6,208 bases of DNA from Spirochaetota bacterium (GTDB taxonomy: Bacteria; Spirochaetota; Spirochaetia; Treponematales; UBA12059), in the NCBI GenBank assembly GCA_022709445.1, contig JAKLIU010000122.1, forward strand, positions 1-6,208, given 5' to 3'. The notes beneath the pieces were generated by a model that saw nothing but the letters and a program-made list of their open reading frames with translations, made no database searches and was not told where the DNA came from. Shown here piece after piece: positions 1 to 5,966 of this stretch (within the stretch, counting starts at the first letter, position 1; each line of letters begins with the position of its first letter). The position numbers were made by a program, and so were the translations under genes.

Positions 1-71
1 TCCTGCCCGAAGGCCAGGGAGAAGGCCAGTGCGCAGGCGATGGCGGGCAGCGCGATTCTCGTCGTCTTCAT
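1..71 (-). CDS. N-terminus of a secreted protein, truncated by window edge
   Basis: Only the first 23 codons are present: MKTTRIALPAIACALAFSLA followed by FGQ and then a D or E codon cut by the edge. The Lys/Arg n-region, the hydrophobic Ala/Leu/Phe core and the A-F-G site before Gln23 make a good Sec signal peptide with signal peptidase I cleavage, so the protein is exported. Cys13 sits in the core but too early for a normal lipobox. No clear Shine-Dalgarno sequence precedes the ATG; a promoter-like element ends six bases upstream, so the mRNA may be leaderless. It is divergent from rsmG. The function cannot be told from this fragment. Confidence 0.7.
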   Translation of the reverse strand, partial: MKTTRIALPAIACALAFSLAFGQ

Positions 72-77
72 GGCTGG

Positions 78-107
78 AGTATCGCCCCCCGACGCGCGGC
101 GGGTCAA
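78..107 (-). promoter_or_regulatory. Putative sigma70-type promoter for the leftmost secreted-protein gene
   Basis: On the minus strand TTGACC (107-102) is separated by 18 nt from GATACT (83-78), matching 5/6 and 4/6 of the consensus. Counting from the -10 box, transcription would start at about position 71, which is the A of the ATG. The same TTGACC-N18 layout occurs before glnS, which supports both calls. There is no experimental support. Confidence 0.45.
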
Positions 108-139
108 CAGAGCGCCGCGGGCCGTCCTATGAGCGCACG

Positions 140-168
140 TTGCGCACGGCGGCGCTTCCGGCTAGAAT
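140..168 (+). promoter_or_regulatory. Putative rsmG promoter giving a leaderless or near-leaderless mRNA
   Basis: TTGCGC (140-145), a 17-nt spacer and TAGAAT (163-168) resemble a sigma70 promoter with a strong -10 (5/6) and a weak -35 (3/6). The expected start site is near position 175, one base before the rsmG ATG. The bases between the -10 box and the ATG (CCCGGCC) contain no ribosome binding site, which fits leaderless translation. Confidence 0.45.
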
Positions 169-175
169 CCCGGCC

Positions 176-838
176 ATGAACGGCGAACTGATCGCGCGCG
201 GGCTCGACGCCCTGGGCCTGCAATCCGGCGGCTCCCTCCTCGACGGGCTCTCGCGCTACGCGGCGGCCATCGAGGCCTGGAACCCGGCCTACGGCCTCGT
301 GGGCGCATCCGGGGACGAACTGGTCATCAAGCACCTCCTGGACAGCCTGGCGCCCCTGCCGGTGATCGACGCCCTGGCGGCCGAAGCCTGCCCGGGCGGC
401 GCCGCCAGCCTGGTGGACCTGGGCACGGGCGCAGGCCTGCCCGGCATACCGCTCGCGCTGGCGCGTCCAGCCATGGAGGTCACCCTCCTGGACCGCATGA
501 CCAGGCGCATACGCTTCCTGGAGGCCATGAAGGCGGAACTGCCCCTGGACAACGCCGAGATACTGGAGGAACAGGTGGAGCGCGCGAAGGGACAGTGGCA
601 CCTGGTCACCTTCCGCGCCTTCCGGCCCTTCGAGCGCAAGCTCTTCAGGCGGGTGTTCGCCGCCTGCCGGCCGGACGGCTTCGTGGTCGCCTACAAGGGC
701 AAGGCCGACCGGGCCCGCGCCGAGCTGTCGGAGATAGCCGGACTCTATGCCGACGAGCGCATCATCCCCGTGCGCGTCCCCTTCCTGGAGGACGAGCGCT
801 GCCTGGTGGTCATGCGTCCGGCGAGGAAGGCGACCTAG
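176..838 (+). CDS. rsmG: 16S rRNA (guanine527-N7)-methyltransferase RsmG
   Basis: RsmG (GidB) uses S-adenosylmethionine to methylate N7 of G527 in the 530 loop of 16S rRNA. In other bacteria its loss gives low-level streptomycin resistance. The 220-residue product has the usual family length. Visible landmarks are an N-terminal WNPAYGL segment (35-41) and KHLLDSL (52-58), matching the family's WN-AYNLT and RHILDSL; the glycine-rich SAM loop VDLGTGAGLPGIPL (80-93); the LLDR acidic turn (104-107); FRAFRPF (146-152) in place of the usual SRAF; and YKGK (173-176) plus a C-terminal ERCLVV strand. The frame stays open upstream to position 29, but similarity starts at the ATG at 176 and a -10 box lies just before it. 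The usual mnmG/parAB neighbours are absent here. It converges on the lipoprotein gene. Confidence 0.95.
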   Translation: MNGELIARGLDALGLQSGGSLLDGLSRYAAAIEAWNPAYGLVGASGDELVIKHLLDSLAPLPVIDALAAEACPGGAASLVDLGTGAGLPGIPLALARPAMEVTLLDRMTRRIRFLEAMKAELPLDNAEILEEQVERAKGQWHLVTFRAFRPFERKLFRRVFAACRPDGFVVAYKGKADRARAELSEIAGLYADERIIPVRVPFLEDERCLVVMRPARKAT

Positions 839-872
839 CCGCCGGAGCGGGCGGGCCCTTCAGGCTTCGGGC

Positions 873-3107
873 TCAGGGCTCGTAGGCGCCGCGCGACCAG
901 GAACCCGTTGCAGGACGCGCCCTGCCGGCCCGGTCCAGGGCCAGTTCCGGGTATGCGACCAGGTCTGCGCCAGGGATGTCGCTGGTCGTGACCGGATTGT
1001 AGGCTCCGGCGAAATACGGCGCACCCGACGCGGACGGGCGGAAATCATTGTCCCCCAGCCAGCGGGAGAAATCGTCGGCACCCCCGGCGACGCCGCTCAT
1101 GTCGAAGCTCGCGAACACGGCGGTCACCTGCGGGGCGCTCAGCCAAGTCTCGTTGCCCGTGTAGGCCGCGGTGGAGAAGATGCCGCCATCCGGAAAATTG
1201 AGGAGCGTGGGACTGTCCAGGAGGGGCGTGGAAACGTTTCCCACCCTGTAGCAGTTTGCCTGCCCGAGCGGACCGAAGGCGGTATTGCCCGCGAAGCGCT
1301 GGAACGGCCAGGCGGTGACGGCGTCCGTCGAGCCGATGCGGACCATGAACGCGGTAGGTATGACCGAACTGACCAGGAGGACGTTGCCGCTGGCGGACAT
1401 GTAGCCGGAGTTGGCGGAGGAATAGATGGCCGCTATGGTCCCGAAGGCACCGGTCTGGACCGCCCGGCCGGCGTCGATGGTGCAGTTGACCACGACTGGA
1501 TAGGCGGTGAAGGTGTTGACGGCGGAGTAGATGCCGTAGGTGAAGCCGGGGCTCGATGGATCCATCCCGGATGAGAAGCCCCCGGAGATCACCGAGTTGG
1601 CTATGATCACCGGGGCGGACGGGGTCGTGCCCACATTTACACCGAAAGCATTGCCGCTATCCGAGGTGGTGGATGTGGTGGTGGAACTGCCGCCGAAGAT
1701 ACTGCATCCCGTGATGACCGCCGATGCGCCCGCGGCTATGTCCACGCCACAGGTGAAGGTGGACGCGCCGGATGAACCGCACCCGCCTCCGGACACCTCG
1801 CAGCCGTAGATGAAGGGCCTGCCACCCGAAACGGTGATGCCAGCCTCCCCGACCCCTCCCACGCCGTAGCCGCCGTCGATGCGGCACCGGACCACCTGCG
1901 GGTTTCCCGCCTCGATGGAAAGTGCCACGGACCGTGAACCCGTGTTGACGTTGAGCCTGTTGGCCGGGCCGAGGAGGGTGCAGTCGCGGATGACGACGCT
2001 CCCCGTGCTTGCCGCGTTCACGGCACGGTCGCCGGGCATGCCCGGCATTCCGGGATCAACCCGGGCGTGCACCGTCATGCCGTCCAGGAAGCAGTCCGCC
2101 GTCCCGCTCAGGTCGATGGCCGTATCGGTCCCGCTCTGCACGTAGACGCGTGAATCCGTAGCCGGGGAAAAGTCCCTGGCGGTCCAGCCCCCGGGCAGGA
2201 AGCCCCCGTACAGGTTGGTGTCCCCGGACACGGTCTTGGCCATGGAGATGGGATAGTCGCGCCCGCCCGCGAAAAAGAGACTCTCGCCGGAAACGATGGT
2301 ATATGAAGAGAAGGCGGAATCCTGCAGGGGATTGGCGCTGGTGCCCGTGCCCGCGAGGGAATTACCGAAGAACACCGCGGGGCGCGCCTGCAGGGTCGCG
2401 CCTCGGTCCCCGTCGGGAGCCGTGACGGCGAGATGCAGGGTCTGCCCGCCCTGGGCGACCTGGATGACCACCCACCCGTCGTCCCCGTCCCCGGCCACCA
2501 CGGGCAGCGGGTTCCAGTCCTGGTCGTAGGCCCCGAGCCACATTGACCGGAAGCTCCCGGTGTTGGCCAGGAGCTGGTATTCGTTCACCGGATCGGGCGC
2601 GTCCGCGGGGCTAAAGGTCACTTCATAAAAGGCCGCCGAGCCCCGGGTCAGGTTGACGGAAGCCAGGTTCAGGAGGGTCGATGGGGTGGAGATCACGGAA
2701 GCCGGATCGGGCGAAAGGCGCGCGGACAATTCATTGACGCCGACGGACAGCATCATGGTGTCCGTCCACGAGGTCAGCGGCTGCCCGCCCGGTCCCAGGG
2801 TCTCCACGCTGATGGTGACATCCTTGCCCACGGGCAGCGATCCGAGCGCGACCCTCGTGCCGGGTCCCGCGTACGCGGCCGTGGTCTCCCCGTCCACGCC
2901 GTCCCCCGTGGCGCGTATCCGGACCGTGGCGGTCCCGGCCAGCACGAGGCGCGACCCGCCGGCCGTCCCTCCGTTCGCCGGGGCGGTCATCCTGGGCACC
3001 GCGCCGCCTATATCCACCACGATGGAGCACAGTCCACCCGTCATTATCGGAGAGGAACAGGACATGACGGAAAGCGCGGCGATGAAAAAGAACAAGCAAC
3101 GTTTCAT
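873..3107 (-). CDS. Large lipoprotein with predicted right-handed beta-helix
   Basis: This 744-residue product starts with a lipoprotein signal peptide: MKRC, the core LFFFIAALSV and Cys17 after V-M-S, a relaxed lipobox. Ser18 at +2 allows outer-membrane sorting under the E. coli rule. Residues about 30-130 look like a beta-sandwich, and about 145-235 resemble a PPC-like domain (AFYEVTF to LHLAVTAPDG). From GNSLAGTGTSANP (248-260) and LYGGF (299-303) it takes the form of extracellular parallel beta-helix proteins. Seven rung-like repeats of the type hydrophobic-x-x-C-x-I/V follow, with Cys339, 376, 408, 436, 468, Ser505 and Cys542 in register 28-37 residues apart. A Ser/Thr-rich loop lies at 474-483. 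The tail GSWSRGAYEP resembles the end of choice-of-anchor-type surface proteins. No catalytic motif is recognised; carbohydrate binding, adhesion or polysaccharide cleavage are possible. Only a weak GGGGG (3113-3117) precedes the ATG. Confidence 0.88.
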   Translation of the reverse strand: MKRCLFFFIAALSVMSCSSPIMTGGLCSIVVDIGGAVPRMTAPANGGTAGGSRLVLAGTATVRIRATGDGVDGETTAAYAGPGTRVALGSLPVGKDVTISVETLGPGGQPLTSWTDTMMLSVGVNELSARLSPDPASVISTPSTLLNLASVNLTRGSAAFYEVTFSPADAPDPVNEYQLLANTGSFRSMWLGAYDQDWNPLPVVAGDGDDGWVVIQVAQGGQTLHLAVTAPDGDRGATLQARPAVFFGNSLAGTGTSANPLQDSAFSSYTIVSGESLFFAGGRDYPISMAKTVSGDTNLYGGFLPGGWTARDFSPATDSRVYVQSGTDTAIDLSGTADCFLDGMTVHARVDPGMPGMPGDRAVNAASTGSVVIRDCTLLGPANRLNVNTGSRSVALSIEAGNPQVVRCRIDGGYGVGGVGEAGITVSGGRPFIYGCEVSGGGCGSSGASTFTCGVDIAAGASAVITGCSIFGGSSTTTSTTSDSGNAFGVNVGTTPSAPVIIANSVISGGFSSGMDPSSPGFTYGIYSAVNTFTAYPVVVNCTIDAGRAVQTGAFGTIAAIYSSANSGYMSASGNVLLVSSVIPTAFMVRIGSTDAVTAWPFQRFAGNTAFGPLGQANCYRVGNVSTPLLDSPTLLNFPDGGIFSTAAYTGNETWLSAPQVTAVFASFDMSGVAGGADDFSRWLGDNDFRPSASGAPYFAGAYNPVTTSDIPGADLVAYPELALDRAGRARPATGSWSRGAYEP

Positions 3108-3138
3108 GATGACCCCCGGGCGGATTGTTCACTACGGG

Positions 3139-3147
3139 AAGATATCA
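3139..3147 (-). promoter_or_regulatory. Possible extended -10 promoter of the beta-helix lipoprotein gene
   Basis: The minus strand reads TGATATCTT (3147-3139), a TG-n plus a -10 hexamer TATCTT (4/6). It lies in the only AT-richer patch of the spacer. Transcription would start near 3132, giving a 25-nt leader. No -35 hexamer is recognisable; an inverted repeat occupies that area instead. Confidence 0.3.
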
Positions 3148-3152
3148 CGAAT

Positions 3153-3166
3153 GTGCGGAAACGCAC
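3153..3166. repeat. Short perfect inverted repeat upstream of the lipoprotein gene
   Basis: GTGCG-GAAA-CGCAC is a perfect 5-bp inverted repeat with a 4-nt centre. Relative to the possible extended -10 element it would cover about -34 to -21, where a regulator could bind. It could equally be a small hairpin or chance in GC-rich DNA. Confidence 0.35.
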
Positions 3167-3200
3167 GGTTGGGGCGGGGAATCCGCATCCGGCCCTTCCG

Positions 3201-3215
3201 CCCCGGTGCCCGGGG
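3201..3215. repeat. GC hairpin downstream of the reductase gene
   Basis: CCCCGG-TGC-CCGGGG is a perfect 6-bp stem with a 3-nt loop, 30 bases past the msrC-like stop codon in the direction of transcription. No U-run follows on the minus strand (CGGAAGGGCC comes next), so it is not a standard intrinsic terminator. It may protect the 3' end of the upstream transcript. Confidence 0.35.
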
Positions 3216-3244
3216 TGCTTCCCCGCGCGGCGCCCGTGAAGATC

Positions 3245-3718
3245 CTATTTCCCGACCAGGGGCTCAAGGAGCGCGACGATGCGCCCCAGCGGCTCGATGT
3301 CGTCGTCGTCGAACTGGGCCGGTTTGTCGGAGTCGATGTCCAGCACCGCCACCACCCGGCCGTCCCTGATGAGCGGCACCACGATCTCGCTCCGGGAGCG
3401 CGAGTCGCAGGCGATGTGGCCGGGGAAGGCCTCCACGTCCGGCACCACCACGGCTGCTCCGGACCTGGCCGAGGCCAGGCAGACGCCGCGGCCCTTGAGT
3501 ACCTGGCAGGCCACGGCGCCCTGGTAGGGTCCGACATGCAGCTCGTCGTCCCCGGCCACGAAGTAGAAACCGGTCCAGAAATGGTGCCTGAGCTTGGCGT
3601 GCAGCACGGCGCAGACCGTGGCCATGCCGGCGACCAGGCCCGGTGATTTTTCCTTTATGAGCGGCTGCAGCTGCGTGAGTATGCGGGCATAGGCGCCCGC
3701 GCGTCGTTCCTCAACCAT
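3245..3718 (-). CDS. msrC: Free methionine-(R)-sulfoxide reductase (GAF domain, fRMsr)
   Basis: The enzyme reduces free L-methionine-(R)-sulfoxide to methionine in the cytosol, using cysteine redox chemistry recycled by thioredoxin. The 157-residue protein is a single GAF domain of the usual family length. The family signature is clear: GRGVC (76-80), VVPDVEAFPGHIACDSRSRS (91-110), then EIVVP and VLDIDSD. All three active-site cysteines are present (Cys71, Cys80, Cys104), as are Glu111, Asp127 and Asp129, which keep the spacing I recall for Cys118, Glu125, Asp141 and Asp143 of the E. coli enzyme. The Cys71-Cys80 spacing is one residue shorter than in E. coli. A strong Shine-Dalgarno sequence 9 nt upstream supports the ATG at 3718. 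The gene starts 21 nt after the rhodanese stop, so co-transcription is likely. Confidence 0.92.
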   Translation of the reverse strand: MVEERRAGAYARILTQLQPLIKEKSPGLVAGMATVCAVLHAKLRHHFWTGFYFVAGDDELHVGPYQGAVACQVLKGRGVCLASARSGAAVVVPDVEAFPGHIACDSRSRSEIVVPLIRDGRVVAVLDIDSDKPAQFDDDDIEPLGRIVALLEPLVGK

Positions 3719-3727
3719 GGCGCTTGG

Positions 3728-3735
3728 CCTCCTCC
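3728..3735 (-). promoter_or_regulatory. Strong ribosome binding site of the msrC-like gene
   Basis: GGAGGAGG on the minus strand lies 9 nt before the ATG at 3718, inside the 21-nt gap after the rhodanese stop. It is the best Shine-Dalgarno match in the window and implies independent, efficient initiation on the shared mRNA. Confidence 0.75.
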
Positions 3736-3739
3736 GCGG

Positions 3740-4207
3740 TCATCGTTCCAGCGTTCCCTTCCAGTTGTCGATCCCGCCGAAATCGGAGACGTTCGTGTAG
3801 CCCAGGGACTCCAGCGTCGCCTTGGCGATGGCCGAGCGCCTGCCCGAGCGGCAGTACACCACGATCGGGGCCGCCTTGTCCGGCTCCGTGAAGGTCGTGG
3901 CGCCGATGGAGTCGTAGGGGGCAAGCTCGGCTCCCGGGATGCGCCCGGTGGCGTACTCCTCAGCCGTGCGCACGTCCAGGAGCCGTATGCCGGCCGCCGG
4001 ATCGGCGAGCAGCCTGGCCAGGTCCGCGTAGCCCAGGGCGGCCGGGAGGGCGGCCGGATCGACGCGCGCCGACATGACGGCGGTCTCCGGCGGGGCCGCG
4101 GACAGCGGGGACGGGGGCAGGCGCGAGGCGGACTTGGCGCAGGCCGACGCGACCAGCACCATCGTCAGCGCCACGGCTCCCAGCACGAGTTTCATCGTCA
4201 CGCTCAT
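3740..4207 (-). CDS. Rhodanese-domain lipoprotein (single domain)
   Basis: The 155-residue product is a single-domain rhodanese, a sulfurtransferase fold that moves sulfane sulfur via a cysteine persulfide. The signal peptide (MSVTMKLVLGAVALTMVLVA) ends in a lipobox A-S-A before Cys23, so the domain is probably lipid-anchored and faces the periplasm. A Pro/Ala-rich linker follows to about residue 55. Rhodanese marks are LLDVRTAEEY (76-85), GRIPGA (88-93, with Arg where His is common) and the active loop CRSGRRS with Cys119, then LGYTNVSDFGGIDNW. The loop resembles PspE-type thiosulfate sulfurtransferases. The start overlaps the glnS stop as ATGA. A GAGGA sequence in the last glnS codons, 7 nt upstream, favours this ATG over Met5 at 4195. 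The physiological sulfur donor is unknown; a non-enzymatic sulfur-binding role is possible. Confidence 0.9.
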   Translation of the reverse strand: MSVTMKLVLGAVALTMVLVASACAKSASRLPPSPLSAAPPETAVMSARVDPAALPAALGYADLARLLADPAAGIRLLDVRTAEEYATGRIPGAELAPYDSIGATTFTEPDKAAPIVVYCRSGRRSAIAKATLESLGYTNVSDFGGIDNWKGTLER

Positions 4208-5925
4208 GCCTGCTTCCTCTCGATCTTGGCCCAGCTGTCGCGCAGCGACACCGAGCGGTTGAACACGGGCTTGCCCGGCCGTGAATCGGGGTCGAGGCAG
4301 AAATAGCCCAGGCGTTCGAACTGGAAGGAGTCCCCCGCCGCGGCGTCGGCCAGGCAGGGCTCGCCCCAGCCCCCGACCACCTGCTTGGAGCCGCGGTCGA
4401 CGGTGCTCACCCAGTCCACGCCGGCCGGGACCTCCATCGGGCGCTCGTTGGGGAACAGGTGCTCGAAGAGCCGGGCCTCGATCGGCACCGCGTGGGCAGC
4501 GCTTACCCAGTGGATGGTGCCCTTGACCTTGCGGTTGTCCGGGGCGTTGCCTCCCCGGGTATCCGGGTCGTGGGTGCAGCGTACGGCGGTGATTTCGCCG
4601 GTGGCCGGGTCCTTGTCGAAGCCGGTGCAGGTGACGATGTAGCCGTAGCGCAGGCGCACGGAATTGCCGGGGAAGAGCCTGAAGTACTTGGGCGGCGGAA
4701 CCTCGGCGAAATCGTCGCGCTCGATCCAGAGTTCGCCCGAGAACGGGATGCGGCGCGTGCCGGCGGATTCGTCCTCCGGGTTGTTCACCGCGTCCAGCTG
4801 CTCCACCGTGCCCGCCGGCCAGTTCTCGATGATCAGCCTGAGCGGCTTGAGCACGGCCATCGCGCGGCGGGCCCGCTTGTTCAGGTCCTCGCGCAGGCAG
4901 TGCTCCAGGAGCTGGATCTCCACCATGCTGTTGGTCTTGGCCAGCCCGATGCGGGACAGGAAGTCCCTTACCGCCTCGGGCGTGTAGCCGCGCCGCCTCA
5001 GGCCCGAGAGCGTGGGCATGCGCGGGTCGTCCCAGCCGTCCACCAGGCCCTCGGACACCAGGCGCTGCAGCCAGCGCTTGGACAGCACGGTGTAGGTTAT
5101 GTTCAGGCGGGCGAACTCGATCTGGCGGCTGGGGAAGGCCTCGCACTCGCGGATGAACCAGTCGTACAGCGGGCGGTGGTTCTCGAACTCCAGGCTGCAC
5201 AGCGAGTGCGTGATGCCCTCCATGGCGTCCGACAGCGGGTGCTGGAAATCGTACATGGGATAGATGCACCAGGCGTCGCCCACGCGGTAGTGGGTCTCGC
5301 GCTTGATGCGGTACATCACCGGATCGCGCATGTTGAGGTTGGGGTGGGCCATGTCTATCCTGGCGCGCAGGGTCCGGGAACCGTCGGGGAATTCGCCCTC
5401 GCGCATGCGCGCGAACAGGTCCAGGTTCTCCTCCACCCCGCGATCGCGCCAGGGGCTGTCGCGGCCGGGCGGCGTCATGGTGATGTTGTTGCGGTCGGGG
5501 ACGGCCGTGCCCCGGTATTCGCGGATCTGCTCATCGCTCAGGTCGTCCACGTAGGCCTTGCCCTTGCGGATGAGCATGACCGCGTATTGGTAGAGCTTCT
5601 CGAAATAGTCGGAGGCGTAGAACTCGTTTTCGCCCCATTCGTAGCCCAGCCAGCGGATGTCGCGCTTGATCGCGTCCACGTAGGACTGGTCTTCCTTCTC
5701 GGGGTTGGTGTCGTCGAAGCGGAGGTTGCAGCTGCCCCCGAATTCACGCGCGACGCTGAAGCTGAGGTTGAAGGCCTTGGTGTGGCCTATGTGCAGCCAG
5801 CCGTTGGGCTCGGGGGGGAAGCGGGTCCGGACCGAAGCGTAGCGTCCGGAGGCCAGGTCTTCCTTGACGAACTCCCTGATGAAGTCGGATGCGCCTTCGG
5901 CGGGCGCGGCGGCGGGATCGCTCAT
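4204..5925 (-). CDS. glnS: Glutaminyl-tRNA synthetase
   Basis: GlnRS is a class I synthetase that charges tRNA-Gln with glutamine in the cytosol using ATP. At 573 residues it is close to the E. coli enzyme (about 554) and has no extra C-terminal domain. The class I signature RFPPEPNGWLHIGHTK spans 35-50, RFDDTNPEKED 69-79, and the KMSKS-equivalent loop YTVLSKRWL 278-286. The acceptor-binding region includes YPMYDFQHPLSDAMEGITHS (222-241), typical of GlnRS rather than GluRS. The C-terminal anticodon-binding beta-barrels run from about 350, with KVKGTIHWVSAAHAVP (466-481). AAGGAG sits 6 nt before the ATG. The stop overlaps the next gene's start (ATGA), suggesting translational coupling to the rhodanese. 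A hairpin leader and promoter lie just upstream. GlnRS implies direct glutaminylation, although a Glu-tRNA amidotransferase could also exist elsewhere in the genome. Confidence 0.98.
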   Translation of the reverse strand: MSDPAAAPAEGASDFIREFVKEDLASGRYASVRTRFPPEPNGWLHIGHTKAFNLSFSVAREFGGSCNLRFDDTNPEKEDQSYVDAIKRDIRWLGYEWGENEFYASDYFEKLYQYAVMLIRKGKAYVDDLSDEQIREYRGTAVPDRNNITMTPPGRDSPWRDRGVEENLDLFARMREGEFPDGSRTLRARIDMAHPNLNMRDPVMYRIKRETHYRVGDAWCIYPMYDFQHPLSDAMEGITHSLCSLEFENHRPLYDWFIRECEAFPSRQIEFARLNITYTVLSKRWLQRLVSEGLVDGWDDPRMPTLSGLRRRGYTPEAVRDFLSRIGLAKTNSMVEIQLLEHCLREDLNKRARRAMAVLKPLRLIIENWPAGTVEQLDAVNNPEDESAGTRRIPFSGELWIERDDFAEVPPPKYFRLFPGNSVRLRYGYIVTCTGFDKDPATGEITAVRCTHDPDTRGGNAPDNRKVKGTIHWVSAAHAVPIEARLFEHLFPNERPMEVPAGVDWVSTVDRGSKQVVGGWGEPCLADAAAGDSFQFERLGYFCLDPDSRPGKPVFNRSVSLRDSWAKIERKQA

Positions 5926-5960
5926 GGGATGCTCCTTGCTCCGCGCTTCAGGGGCGCGGC
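5926..5960 (-). promoter_or_regulatory. glnS leader: anticodon-arm-like hairpin plus Shine-Dalgarno sequence
   Basis: Read on the minus strand, CCGCGC (5959-5954), loop CCCTGAA (5953-5947) and GCGCGG (5946-5941) form a perfect 6-bp stem with a 7-nt loop. AAGGAG (5937-5932) follows 3 nt later, 6 nt before the glnS ATG. In tRNA numbering the loop has C34 U35 G36 and A37, that is, the tRNA-Gln CUG anticodon. A second repeat, CTCCTTG (5966-5960) with CAAGGAG (5938-5932), could enclose the stem and mask the Shine-Dalgarno sequence if transcription begins further upstream. The hairpin is seen directly; a role in GlnRS autoregulation is inferred. Confidence 0.5.
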
Positions 5961-5966
5961 AAGGAG

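Noticed and set aside
29..175. An N-terminal extension of rsmG to the ATG at 29
   Set aside because: The extra 49 residues are Arg/Ser-rich without similarity to RsmG. They cross the putative promoters and the divergent gene's start.
351..420. A second methyltransferase or a frameshift within rsmG
   Set aside because: The Ala/Gly-rich stretch between LDSL and the SAM loop is only a slightly longer linker; the frame and both flanking motifs are intact.
839..872. A shared bidirectional terminator between rsmG and the lipoprotein gene
   Set aside because: The 34-bp gap has only a GGGCCC palindrome and a 4-bp GCCC/GGGC pairing with a long loop, and no T-run in either direction.
747..1574. A 275-codon open frame on the plus strand spanning the rsmG end and the lipoprotein 3' end
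   Set aside because: It overlaps two well-supported genes. The translation is low-complexity Arg/Gly/Ala with no motif and no ribosome binding site.
2031..2046. A perfect 16-bp palindrome (GCCGGGCATGCCCGGC) inside the lipoprotein gene
   Set aside because: It is explained by the repeated coding of Pro-Gly-Met in the PGMPGMPG loop; no second copy or flanking repeat suggests a mobile or regulatory element.
4208..5269. An in-frame upstream extension of the rhodanese gene through glnS
   Set aside because: The extension is glnS read in another frame. The ATG at 4207 has a signal peptide, a Shine-Dalgarno sequence and a classic ATGA overlap.
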